64,000 nucleotides of DNA from Adenanthera pavonina. Its lineage: Eukaryota; Streptophyta; Magnoliopsida; Fabales; Fabaceae. The first letter of the stretch is position 1. Each line of letters begins with the position of its first letter. The stretch covers positions 366,572 to 430,571 of the forward strand of contig JAIVEN010000044.1 of the NCBI GenBank assembly GCA_026686845.1, in the 5' to 3' direction. Made by a program: the position numbers and the translations under genes. The notes under the pieces were generated by a model that saw nothing but the letters and a program-made list of their open reading frames with translations, was not told where the DNA came from and searched no databases. This document shows, piece by piece, positions 10,740 through 24,311 of this stretch.

Positions 10740-13700
10740 ATTTGGAATTTTACGTGACCTAGGGAGTATGCGGCTTACTCACAACAAGTCGAGTCCAGTT
10801 GGAAGAAATGTGCACAACTCGGCTTCATCATCACGCCATTTTGGCCAAACGATCCAACTTTATGAAAATGCTATGAAAAGCAAATGAAAACAGAAAATCT
10901 CTCGAAATTTACAACACGAAGAGAGCTAGTGAGATTATCCGACATCCTCACACCAATTTGAGCCTTGGTTGACAAAATAAACACAATCGGATTCCGCTTT
11001 AACCTCATTTTGTTTGAAAGTTCCAGGTTTCTAAACATTCATCTGGAGCCTCTAAGGAGGAGAATGCCACAAGATTTGGAATTTTAAGCGACCTAGGGGG
11101 TTTATGCGGCTTACTCACAACAAGTCGAGTCCAGTAGGAAGAAACGTGCACAACTCGGCCTCATCATCACGCCATTTTGGCCAAATGATCCAACTTGATG
11201 AAAATGCATTGAAAAGCAAAAGAAATCGGAAAATCTCTCGAAATTTGCAACACGAAGAGAGCTAGTGAGTTTATCCGACATCCTCAGACCAATTTGAGCC
11301 TTGGTTGATGAAATAAACACAATCGGATTCCGCTTTAACCTCATTTTGTTTGAAAGTTCCAGGTTTCTAAACATTCATCTGGAGGCTCTACGGAGGAGAA
11401 TGCCACAAGATTTGGAATTTTACGTGACCTAGGGAGTTTATGCGGCTTACTCACAACAAGTCGAGTCCAGTTGGAAGAAATGTGCACAACTCGGCTTCAT
11501 CATCACGCCATTTTGGCCAAACGATCCAACTTTATGAAAATGCTATGAAAAGCAAATGAAAATAGAAAATCTCTCGAAATTTGCAACACGAAGAGAGCTA
11601 GTGAGATTATCCGACATCCTCACACCAATTTGAGCCTTGGTTGACAAAATAAACACAATCGGATTCCGCTTTAACCTCATTTTGTTTGAAAGTTCCAGGT
11701 TTCTAAACATTCATCTGGAGCCTCTAAGGAGGAGAATGCCACAAGATTTGGAATTTTAAGCGACCTAGGGGGTTTATGCGGCTTACTCACAACAAGTCGA
11801 GTCCAGTAGGAAGAAACGTGCACAACTCGGCCTCATCATCACGCCATTTTGGCCAAACGATCCAACTTTATGAAAATGCATTGAAAAGCAAAAGAAATCG
11901 GAAAATCTCTCGAAATTTGCAACACGAAGAGAGCTAGTGAGTTTATCCGACATCCTCACACCAATTTGAGCCTTGGTTGATGACATAAACACAATCGGAT
12001 TCCGCTTTAACCTCATTTTGTTTGAAAGTTCCAGGTTTCTAAACATTCATCTGGAGGCTCTACGGAAGAGAATGCCACAAGATTTTGAATTTTACGTGAC
12101 CTAGGGAGTTTATGCGGCTTACTCACAATAATTCGAGTCTAGTTGGAAGAAACGTGCACAATTCGGCTTCATCATCACGCCATTTTGGCCAAACGATCCA
12201 ACTTTATGAAAATGCTATGAAAAGCAAATGAAAACAGAAAATCTCTCGAAATTTGCAACACGAAGAGAGCTAGTGAGTTTATCCGACATCCTCACACCAA
12301 TTTGAGCCTTGGTTGATGAAATAAACACAATTGGATTCCGCTTTAACCTCATTTTGTTTGAAAGTTCCAGGTTTCTAAACATTCATCTGGAGGCTCTACG
12401 GAGGAGAATGCCACAAGATTTGGAATTTTACGTGACCTAGGGAGTATGCGGCTTACTCACAACAAGTCGAGTCCAGTTGGAAGAAATGTGCACAACTCGG
12501 CTTCATCATCACGCCATTTTGGCCAAACGATCCAACTTTATGAAAATGCTATGAAAAGCAAATGAAAACAGAAAATCTCTCGAAATTTGCAACACGAAGA
12601 GAGCTAGTGAGATTATCCGACATCGTCACACGAATTTGAGCCTTGGTTGACAAAATAAATACAATCGGATTCCGCTTTAACCTCATTTTGTTCGAAAGTT
12701 CCAGGTTTCTAAACATTCATCTGGAGCCGCTAAGGAGGAGAATGCCACAAGATTTGGAATTTTAAGCGACCTAGGGGGTTTATGCGGCTTACTCACAACA
12801 AGTCGAGTCCAGTAGGAAGAAACGTGCACAACTCGGCCTCATCATCACGCCATTTTGGCCAAACGATCCAACTTTACGAAAATGCATTGAAAAGCAAAAG
12901 AAATCGGAAAATCTCTCGAAATTTGCAACACGAAGAGAGCTAGTGAGTTTATCCGACATCCTCAGACCAATTTGAGCCTTGGTTGATGAAATAAACACAA
13001 TCGGATTCCGCTTTAACCTCATTTTGTTTGAAAGTTCCAGGTTTCTAAACATTCATCTGGAGGCTCTACGGAGGACAATGCCACAAGATTTGGAATTTTA
13101 CGTGACCTAGGGAGTTTATGCGGTTTACTCACAACAAGTCGAGTCCAGTTGGATGAAATGTGCACAACTCGGCTTCATCATCACGCCATTTTGGCCAAAC
13201 GATCCAACTTTATGGAAATGCATTGAAAAGTAAAAGAATCGGAAAATCTCTCGAAATTTATAACACGAAGAGAGCTAGTGAGTTTATCCGACATCCTCAC
13301 ACCAATTTGAGCCTTGGTTGATGAAATAAACACAATCGGATTCCGCTTTAACCTCATTTTGTTTGAAGGTTCCAGGTTTCTAAACATTCATCTGGAGGAT
13401 CTACGGAGGAGAATGCCACAAGATTTGGAATTTTAAGTGACCTAGGGAGTTTATGCGGCTTACTCACAACAAGTCGAGTCCAGTTGGAAGAAATGTGCGC
13501 AACTCGGCTTCATCATCACGCCATTTTGGCCAAACGATCCAACTTTATGAAAATGCTATGAAAAGCAAATGAAAATAGAAAATCTCTCGAAATTTGCAAC
13601 ACGAAGAGAGCTAGTGAGATTATCCGACATCCTCACACCAATTTGAGCCTTGGTTGACAAAATAAACACAATCGGATTCCGCTTTAACCTCATTTTGTTT

Positions 13701-14443
13701 GAAAGTTCCAGGTTTCTAAACATTCATCTGGAGCCTCTAAGGAGGAGAATGCCACAAGATTTGGAATTTTAAGCGACCTAGGGGGTTTATGCGGCTTACT
13801 CACAACAAGTCGAGTCCAGTAGGAAGAAACGTGCACAACTCGGCCTCATCATCACGCCATTTTGGCCAAACGATCCAACTTTATGAAAATGCATTGAAAA
13901 GCAAAAGAAATCGGAAAATCTCTCGAAATTTGCAACACGAAGAGAGCTAATGAGTTTATCCGACATCCTCACACCAATTTGAGCCTTGGTTGATGACATA
14001 AACACAATCGGATTCCGCTTTAACCTCATTTTGTTTGAAAGTTCCAGGTTTCTAAACATTCATCTGGAGGCTCTACGGAGGAGAATGCCACAAGATTTTG
14101 AATTTTACGTGACCTAGGGAGTTTATGCGGCTTACTCACAATAATTCGAGTCTAGTTGGAAGAAACGTGCACAATTCGTCCTCATCATCACGCCATTTTG
14201 GCCAAACGATCCAACTTTATGAAAATGCTATGAAAAGCAAATGAAAACAGAAAATCTCTTGAAATTTGCAACACGAAGAGAGCTAGTGAGTTTATCCGAC
14301 ATCCTCACACCAATTTGAGCCTTGGTTGATGAAATAAACACAATTGGATTCCGCTTTAACCTCATTTTGTTTGAAAGTTCCAGGTTTCTAAACATTCATC
14401 TGGAGGCTTTACGGAGGAGAATGCCACAAGATTTGGAATTTTA
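10740..14443 (+). repeat. interleaved 5- and 6-monomer higher-order repeats
   Basis: A rare 2-bp deletion giving GGGAGTATGCGG occurs at about 10763 and 12441, 1678 bp apart (5 monomers). The variant TTGACAAAATAAAC recurs at 11641 and 13654, and CACAATAATTCG at about 12124 and 14137; both pairs are 2013 bp apart (6 monomers). Shared private variants at fixed offsets show multi-monomer duplications. Edges are approximate. Confidence 0.65.
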
Positions 14444-17400
14444 CGCGACCTAGGGAGTTTATGCGCCTTACTCACAACAAGTCGAGTCCAGTTGGAAGAA
14501 ATGTGCACAACTCAGCTTCATCATCACGCCATTTTGGCCAAACGATCCACCTTTATGGAAATGCATTGAAAAGCAAAAGAATCGGAAAATCTCTCGAAAT
14601 TTGTAACACGAAGAGAGCTAGTGAGTTTATCCGACATCCTCACACCAATTTGAGCCTTGGTTGATGAAATAAACACAATCGGATTCCGCTTTAACCTCAT
14701 TTTGTTTGAAAGTTCCAGGTTTCTAAACATTCATCTGGAGCCTCTAAGGAGGAGAATGCCACAAGATTTGGAATTTTAAGCGACCTAGGGGGTTTATGCG
14801 GCTTACTCACAACAAGTCGAGTCCAGTTGGATGAAACGTGCACAACTCGGCCTCATCATCGCGCCATTTTGGCCAAACGATCCAACTTTATGAAAATGCT
14901 ATGAAAAGCAAATGAAAACAGTAAATCTCTCAAAATTTGCAACACGAAGAGAGCTAGTGAGTTTATCCGACATCCTCACACCAATTTGAGCCTTGGTTGA
15001 TGAAATAAACACAATCGGATTCCGCTTTAACCTCATTTTGTTTGAAAGTTCCAGGTTTCTAAACATTCATCTGGAGGCTCTACGGAGGAGGATGCCACAA
15101 GATTTGGAATTTTAAGTGACCTAGGGAGTTTATGCGGCTTACTCACAACAAGTCGAGTCCAGTTGGAAGAAATGTGCACAACTCGGCTTCATCATCACGC
15201 CATTTTGGCCAAACGATCCAACTTTATGAAAATGCTATGAAAAGCAAATGAAAATAGAAAATCTCTCGAAATTTGCAACATGAAGTGAGCTAGTGAGATT
15301 ATCCGACATCCGCACACCAATTTGAGCCTTGGTTGATGACATAAACACAATCAGATTCCGCTTTAACCTCATTTTGTTTGAAAGTTCCAGGTTTCTAAAC
15401 ATTCATCTGGAGCCTCTAAGGAGGAGAATGCCACAAGATTTGGAATTTTAAGCGAGGTAGGGAGTTTATGGGTCTTACTCACAATAAGTCGAGTCCAGTT
15501 GGATGAAACGTGCACAACTCGGCCTCATCATCGCGCCATTTTGGCCAAACGATCCAACTTTATGAAAATGCATTGAAAAGGAAATGGAAACAGAAAATCT
15601 CTCGAAATTTGCAACACGAAGAGAGCCAGTGAGTTTATCCGACATCCTCACACCAATTTGAGCCTTGGTTGATGAAATAAACACAATCGGATTCCGCTTT
15701 AACCCCATTTTGTTTGAAAGTTCCAGGTTTATAAACATTCATCTGTAGCCTCTAAGGAGGAGAATGCCACAAGATTTGGAATTTTAAGCGAGGTAGGGAG
15801 TTTACGGGTCTTACTCACAACAAGTCGAGTCCAGTTGGATGAAACGTGCACAACTCGGCCTCATCATCGCGACATTTTGGCCAAACGATCCAACTTTATG
15901 AAAATGCATTGAAAAGCAAATGAAAACAGAAAATCTCTCAAAATTTGCAACACGAAGAGAGCTAGTGAGTTTATCTGACATCCTCACACTAATTTGGGCC
16001 TTGGTTGATGAAATAAACACAATCGGATTCCGCTTTAACCTCATTTTGTTTGAAAGTTCCAGGTTTATAAACATTCATCTGTAGCCTCTAAGGAGGAGAA
16101 TGCCACAAGATTTGGAATTTTAAGCGAGGTAGGGAGTTTATGGGTCTTACTCACAACAAGTCGAGTCCAGTTGGATGAAACGTGCACAACTCGGCCTCAT
16201 CATCGCGCCATTTTGGCCAAACGATCCAACTTTATGAAAATGCTATGAAAAGCAAATGAAAACAGAAAATCTCTCGAAATTTGCAACACGAAGAGAGCTA
16301 GTGAGTTTATCCGACATCCTCACACCAATTTGAGCCTTGGTTGATGAAATAAACACAATCGGATTCCGCTTTAACCTCATTTTGTTTGAAAGTTTCAGGT
16401 TTATAAACATTCATCTGTAGCCTCTAAGGAGGAGAATGCCACAAGATTTGGAATTTTAAGCGAGGTAGGGAGTTTATGGGTCTTACTCACAACAAGTCGA
16501 GTCCAGTTGGATGAAACGTGCACAACTCGGCCTCATCATCGCGCCATTTTGGCCAAACGATCCAACTTTATTAAAATGCATTGAAAAGCAAATGAAAATA
16601 GAAAATCTCTCGAAATTTGCAACACGAAGAGAGCTAGTGAGTTTATCCGACATCCTCAGACCAATTTGAGCCTTGGTTGATGAAATAAACACAATCGGAT
16701 TCCGCTTTAACCTCATTTTGTTTGAAGTTCCAGGTTTATAAACAATCATCTGTAGCCTCTAAGGAGGAGAATGCCACAAGATTTGGAATTTTAAGCGAGG
16801 TAGGGAGTTTATTGGTCTTACTCACAACAAGTCGAGTCCAGTTGGATGAAACGTGCACAACTCGGCCTCATCATCGTGCCATTTTGGCCAAACGATCCAA
16901 CTTTATGAAAATGCTATGAAAAGCAAATGAAAACAGAAAATCTCTTGAAATTTGCAACACGAAGAGAGCTAGTGAGTTTATCCGACATCCTCACACCAAT
17001 TAAAGCCTTGGTTAATGAAATAAACACAATCGGATTCCGCTTTAATCTAATTTTGTTTGAAAGTTCCAGGTTTCTAAACATTCATCTGGAGGCTCTACGG
17101 AGGAGAATGCCACAAGATTTGGAATTTTACGCGACCTAGGGAGTTTATGGGTCTTACTCACAACAAGTCGAGTCCAGTTGGATGAAACGTGCATAACTCG
17201 GCCTCATCATCGCGCCATTTTGGCCAAACGATCCAACTTTATGAAAATGCATTGAAAAGCAAATGAAAACAGAAAATCTCTCAAAATTTTCAACACGAAG
17301 TGAGCTAGTGAGATTATCCGACATCCTCACACCAATTTGAGCCTTGGTTGATGACATAAACATAATCGGATTCCGCTTTAACCTCATTTTATTTGAAAGT

Positions 17401-17449
17401 TCCAAGTTTCTAAACATTCATCTGGAGCCTCTAAGGAGGAGAATGCCAC

Positions 17450-19465
17450 AAGATTTGGAATTTTAAGCGACCTAGGGGGTTTATGCAGCTTACTCACAAC
17501 AAATCGAGTCCAGTTGGATGAAACGTGCACAACTCGGCCTCATCATCGCGCCATTTTGGCCAAACGATCCAACTTTATGAAAATGCATTGAAAAGCAAAT
17601 GAAAACAGAAAATCTCTCGAAATTTGCAACACGAAGAGAGCTAGTGAGTTTATCTGACATCCTCAGACCAATTTGAGCCTTGGTTGATGAAATAAACACA
17701 ATCGGATTCCGCTTTAACCTCATTTTGTTTGAAAGTTCCAGGTTTCTAAACATTCATCTGGAGCCTCTAAGGAGGAGAATGCCACAAGATTTGGAATTTT
17801 AAGCGAGGTAGGGAGTTTATGGGTCTTACTCACAACAAGTCGAGTCCAGTTGGATGAAACGTGCACAACTCGGCCTCATCATCGCGCCATTTTGGCCAAA
17901 CGATCCAACTTTATGAAAACGCTATGAAAAGCAAATGAAAACAGAAAATCTCTCGAAATTTGCAACACGAAGAGAGCTAGTGAGTTTATCCGACATCCTC
18001 ACACCAATTTGAGCCTTGGTTGATGAAATAAACACGATCGGATTCCGCTTTAACCTCATTTTGTTTGAAAGTTCCAGGTTTCTAAACATTCATCTGGAGC
18101 CTCTAAGGAGGCGAATGCCACAAGATTTGGAATTTTAAGCAACCTAGGGGGTTTATGCGGCTTACTCACAACAAATCGAGTCCAGTTGGATGAAACGTGC
18201 ACAACTCGGCCTCATCATCGCGCCATTTTGGCCAAACGATCCAACTTTATGAAAATGCATTGAAAAGCAAATGAAAACAGAAAATCTCTCGAAATTTGCA
18301 ACACGAAGAGAGCTAGTGAGTTTATCTGACATCCTCAGACCAATTTGAGCCTTGGTTGATGAAATAAACACAATCGGATTCCGCTTTAACCTCATTTTGT
18401 TTGAAAGTTCCACGTTTATAAACATTCATCTGTAGCCTCTAAGGAGGAGAATGCCACAAGATTTGGAATTTTAAGCGAGGTAGGGAGTTTATGGGTCTTA
18501 CTCACAACAAGTCGAGTCCAGTTGGATGAAACGTGCACAACTCGGCCTCATCATCGCGCCATTTTGGCCAAACGATCCAACTTTATGAAAATGCATTGAA
18601 AAGCAAATGAAAACAGAAAATCTCTCGAAATTTGCAACACGAAGAGAGCTAGTGAGTTTCTCCGACATCCTCAGACCAATTTGAGCCTTAGTTGATGAAA
18701 TAAACACAATCAGATTCCGCTTTAACCTCATTTTGTTTGAAAGTTCCAGGTTTCTAAACATTCATTTGGAGCCTCTAAGGAGGCGAATGCCACAAGATTT
18801 GGAATTTTAAGCAACCTAGGGGGTTTATGCGGCTTACTCATAACAAATCGAGTCCAGTTGGATGAAACGTGCACAACTCGGCCTCATCATCGCGCCATTT
18901 TGGCCAAACGATCCAACTTTACGAAAATGCATTGAAAAGCAAATGAAAACAGAAAATCTCTCGAAATTTGCAACACGAAGAGAGCTAGTGAGTTTATCTG
19001 ACATCCTCAGACCAATTTGAGCCTTGGTTGATGAAATAAACACAATCGGATTCCGCTTTAACCTCATTTTGTTTGAAAGTTCCACGTTTATAAACATTCA
19101 TCTGTAGCCTCTAAGGAGGAGAATGCCACAAGATTTGGAATTTTAAGCGAGGTAGGGAGTTTATGGGTCTTACTCACAACAAGTCGAGTCCAGTTGGATG
19201 AAACGTGCACAACTCGGCCTCATCATCGCGCCATTTTGGCCAAACGATCCAACTTTATGAAAATGCATTGAAAAGCAAATGAAAACAGAAAATCTCTCGA
19301 AATTTGCAACACGAAGAGAGCTAGTGAGTTTCTCCGACATCCTCAGACCAATTTGAGCCTTAGTTGATGAAATAAACACAATCGGATTCCGCTTTAACCT
19401 CATTTTGTTTGAAAGTTCCAAGTTTATAAACATTCATCTGTAGCCTCTAAGGAGGAGAATGCCAC
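17450..19465 (+). repeat. dimeric higher-order repeat, 672-bp period, three copies
   Basis: Two monomer types alternate. The ACAAATCGAG variant recurs near 17500, 18172 and 18843. AGGAGGCGAATGCC recurs near 18110 and 18779, and CCACGTTTATAAAC near 18410 and 19082. All spacings are about 672 bp. Confidence 0.7.
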
Positions 19466-21619
19466 AAGATTTGGAATTTTAAGCGAGGTAGGGAGTTTAT
19501 GGGTCTTACTCACAACAAGTCGAGTCCAGTTGGATGAAACGTGCACAACTCGGCCTCATCATCGCGCCATTTTGGCCAAACGATCTAACTTTATGAAAAT
19601 GCATTGAAAAGCAAATGAAAACAGAAAATCTCTCGAATTTTGCAACACGAAGAGAGCTAGTGAGTTTATCCGACATCCTCACACCAATTTGAGCCTTGGT
19701 TGATGAAATAAACACAATCGGATTCCGCTTTAACCTCATTTTGTTTGAAAGTTCCAGGTTTATAAACATTCATCTGTAGCCTCTAAGGAGGAGAATGCCA
19801 CAAGATTTGGAATTTTAAGCGAGGTAGGGAGTTTATGGGTCTTACTCACAACAAGTCGAGTCCAGTTGGATGAAACGTGCACAACTCAGCCACATCATCG
19901 CGCCATTTTGGCCAAACGATCCAACCTTATGAAAATGCATTGAAAAGCAAATGAAAACAGAAAATCTCTCGAAATTTGCAACACGAAGAGAGCTAGTGAG
20001 TTTATCCGACATCCTCACACCAATTTGAGCCTTGGTTGATGACATAAACACAATCGGATTCCGCTTTAAACCTCATTTTGTTTGAAAGTTTCAGGTTTCT
20101 AAACATTCATCTGGAGGCTCTACGGAGGAGAATGCCACAAGATTTGGAATTTTAAGCAACCTAGGGGGTTTATGCGGCTTACTCACAACAAGTCGAGTCC
20201 AGTTGGAAGAAATGTGCACAACTCGGCTTCATCATCACGCCATTTTGGCCAAACGATCCAACTTTATGAAAATGCTATGAAAAGCAAATGAAAACAGAAA
20301 ATCTCTCGAAATTTGCAACACGAAGAGAGCTAGTGAGTTTATCCGACATCCTCACACCAATTTGAGCCTTGGTTGATGAAATAAACACGATCGGATTCCG
20401 CTTTAACCTCATTTTGTTTGAAAGTTCCAGGTTTCTAAACATTCATCTGGAGGCTCTACGGAGGAGAATGCCACAAGATTTGGAATTTTACGTGACCTAG
20501 GGAGTTTATGCGGCTTACTCACAACAAGTCGAGTCCAGTTGGAAGAAATGTGCACAACTCGGCTTCATCATCACGCCATTTTGGCCAAACGATCCAACTT
20601 TATGAAAATGCTATGAAAAGCAAATGAAAACAGAAAATCTCTCGAAATTTGCAACACGAAGAGAGCTAGTGAGTTTATCCGACATCCTCACACCAATTTG
20701 AGCCTTGGTTGATGAAATAAACACGATCGGATTCCGCTTTAACCTCATTTTGTTTGAAAGTTCCAGGTTTCTAAACATTCATCTGGAGGCTCTACGGAGG
20801 AGAATGCCACAAGATTTGGAATTTTAAGCGAGGTAGGGAGTTTATGGGTCTTACTCACAACAAGTCGAGTCCAGTTGGAAGAAATGTGCACAACTCGGCT
20901 TCATCATCACGCCATTTTGGCCAAACGATCCAACTTTATGAAAATGCATTGAAAAGCAAATGAAAACAGAAAATCTCTCAAAATTTGCAACACGAAGAGA
21001 GCTAGTGAGTTTATCCGACATCCTCACACCAATTTGAGCCTTGGTTGATGACATAAACACAATCGGATTCCGCTTTAACCTCATTTTGTTTGAAAGTTTT
21101 AGGTTTCTAAACATTCATCTGGAGGCTCTAAGGAGGAGAATGCCACAAGATTTGGAATTTTAAGCGAGGTAGGGAGTTTATGGGTCTTACTCACAACAAG
21201 TCGAGTCCAGTTGGATGAAACGTGCACAACTCGGCCTCATCATCGCTCCATTTTGGCCAAACGATCCAACTTTATGAAAATGCATTGAAAAGCAAATGAA
21301 AACAGAAAATCTCTTGAAATTTGCAACACGAAGAGAGCTAGTGAGTTTATCCGACATCCTCACACCAATTTGAGCCTTGGTTGATGAAATAAACACAATC
21401 GGATTCCGCTTTAACCTCATTTTGTTTGAAAGTTCCAAGTTTATAAACATTCATCTGTAGCCTCTAAGGAGGAGAATGCCACAAGATTTGGAATTTTAAG
21501 CGAGGTAGGGAGTTTATGGGTCTTACTCACAACAAGTCGAGTCCAGTTGGATGAAACGTGCACAACTCGGCCACATCATCGCGCCATTTTGGCCAAACGA
21601 TCCAACTTTATGAAAATGC

Positions 21620-23850
21620 TATGAAAAGCAAATGAAAACAGAAAATCTCTCGAAATTTGCAACACGAAGAGAGCTAGTGAGTTTATCCGACATCCTCACA
21701 CCAATTTGAGCCTTGGTTGATGAAATAAACACGATCGGATTCCGCTTTAACCTCATTTTGTTTGAAAGTTCCAGGTTTCTAAACATTCATCTGGAGCCTC
21801 TAAGGAGGCGAATGCCACAAGATTTGGAATTTTAAGCAACCTAGGGGGTTTATGCGGCTTACTCACAACAAATCGAGTCCAGTTGGATGAAACGTGCACA
21901 ACTCGTCCTCATCATCGCGCCATTTTGGCCAAACGATCCAACTTTATGAAAATGCATTGAAAAGCAAATGAAAACAGAAAATCTCTCGAAATTTGCAACA
22001 CGAAGAGAGCTAGTGAGTTTATCCGACATCCTCAGACCAATTTGAGCCTTGGTTGATGAAATAAACACAATCGGATTCCGCTTTAACCTCATTTTGTTTG
22101 AAAGTTCCAAGTTTATAAACATTCATCTGTAGCCTCTAAGGAGGAGAATGCCACAAGATTTGGAATTTTAAGCGAGGTAGGGAGTTTATGGGTCTTACTC
22201 ACAACAAGTCGAGTCCAGTTGGATGAAACGTGCACAACTCGGCCCTCATCATCGCGCCATTTTGGCCAAACGATCCAACCTTATGAAAATGCATTGAAAA
22301 GCAAATGAAAACAGAAAATCTCTCGAAATTTGCAACACGAAGAGAGCTAGTGAGTTTATCCGACATCCTCACACCAATTTGAGCCTTGGTTGATGACATA
22401 AACACAATCGGATTCCGCTTTAACCTCATTTTGTTTGAAAGTTTCAGGTTTCTAAACATTCATCTGGAGGCTCTAAGGAGGAGAATGCCACAAGATTTGG
22501 AATTTTAAGCGAGGTACGGAGTTTATGGGACTTACTCACAACAAGTCGAGTCCAGTTGGATGAAACGTGCACAACTCGGCCTCATCATCGCGCCATTTTG
22601 GCCAAACGATCCAACTTTATGAAAATGCTATGAAAAGCAAATGAAAACAGAAAATCTCTCGAAATTTGCAACACGAAGAGAGCTAGTGAGTTTATCCGAC
22701 ATCCTCACACCAATTTGAGCCTTGGTTGATGACATAAACACAATCGGATTCCGCTTTAACCTCATTTTGTTTGAAAGTTTCAGGTTTCTAAACATTCATC
22801 TGGAGGCTCTACGGAGGAGAATGCCACAAGATTTGGAATTTTAAGCGAGGTACGGAGTTTATGGGACTTACTCACAACAAGTCGAGTCCAGTTGGATGGA
22901 ACGTGCACAACTCGGCCTCATCATCGCGCCATTTTGGCCAAACGATCTAACTTTATGAAAATGCTATGAAAAGCAAATGAAAACAGAAAATCTCTCGAAA
23001 TTTGCAACACGAAGAGAGCTAGTGAGTTTATCCGACATCCTCACACCAATTTGAGCCTTAGTTGATGAAATAAACACGATCGGATTCCGCTTTAACCTCA
23101 TTTTGTTTGAAAGTTCCAGGTTTCTAAACATTCATCTGGAGCCCTCTAAGGAGGCGAATGCCACAAGATTTGGAATTTTAAGCAACCTAGGGGGTTTATG
23201 CGGCTTACTCACAACAAATCGAGTCCAGTTGGAAGAAATGTGCACAACTCGTCCTCATCATCGCGCCATTTTGGCCAAACGATCCAACTTTATGAAAATG
23301 CATTGAAAAGCAAATGAAAACAGAAAATCTCTCGAAATTTGCAACACGAAGAGAGCTAGTGAGTTTATCCGACATCCTCAGACCAATTTGAGCCTTGGTT
23401 GATGAAATAAACACAATCGGATTCCGCTTTAACCTCATTTTGTTTGAAAGTTCCAAGTTTATAAACATTCATCTGGAGCCTCTAAGGAGGAGAATGCCAC
23501 AAGATTTGGAATTTTAAGCAACCTAGGGGGTTTATGGCGGCTTACTCACAACAAGTCGAGTCCAGTTGGATGAAACGTGCACAACTCGGCCTCATCATCG
23601 CGCCATTTTGGCCAAACGATCTAACTTTATGAAAATGCATTGAAAAGCAAATGAAAACAGAAAATCTCTCGAAATTTGCAACACGAAGAGAGCTAGTGAG
23701 TTTATCCAACATCCTCACACCAATTTGAGCCTTGGTTGATGAAATAAACACAATCGGATTCCGCTTCAACCTCATTTTGTTTGAAAGTTCCAGGTTTCTA
23801 AACATTCATCTGGAGGCTCTACGGAGGAGAATGCCACAAGATTTGGAATT
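21620..23850 (+). repeat. 8-monomer duplication, copy 1
   Basis: This copy matches 24312-26540 monomer by monomer at an offset of 2688-2692 bp. Shared private variants include ACACGATCGG, AGGTACGGAGTTTATGGGAC (twice) and the TTGGATGGAACG form. It differs by a few single-base insertions (near 22243, 23143, 23538). Confidence 0.75.
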
Positions 23851-24311
23851 TTACGTGACCTAGGGGAGTTTATGCGGCTTACTCACAACAAGTCGAGTCC
23901 AGTAGGAAGAAACGTACTTAACTCGGCCTCATCATCACGCCATTTTGGCCAAACGATCCAACTTTATGAAAATGCATTGAAAAGCAAATGAAAACAGAAA
24001 ATCTCTCGAAATTTGCAACACGAAGAGAGCTAGTGAGTTTATCCGACATCCTCACACCAATTTGAGCCTTGGTTGATGAAATAAACACAATCGGATTCCG
24101 CTTTAACCTCATTTTGTTTGAAAGTTCCAAGTTTCTAAACATTCATCTGGAGGCTCTACGGAGGAGAATGCCACAAGATTTGGAATTTTACGTGACCTAG
24201 GGAGTTTATGCGACTTACTCATAACAAGTCGAGTCCAGTAGGAAGAAATGTGCACAACTCGGCTTCATCATCACGCCATTTTGGCCAAACGATCCAACTT
24301 TATGAAAATGC

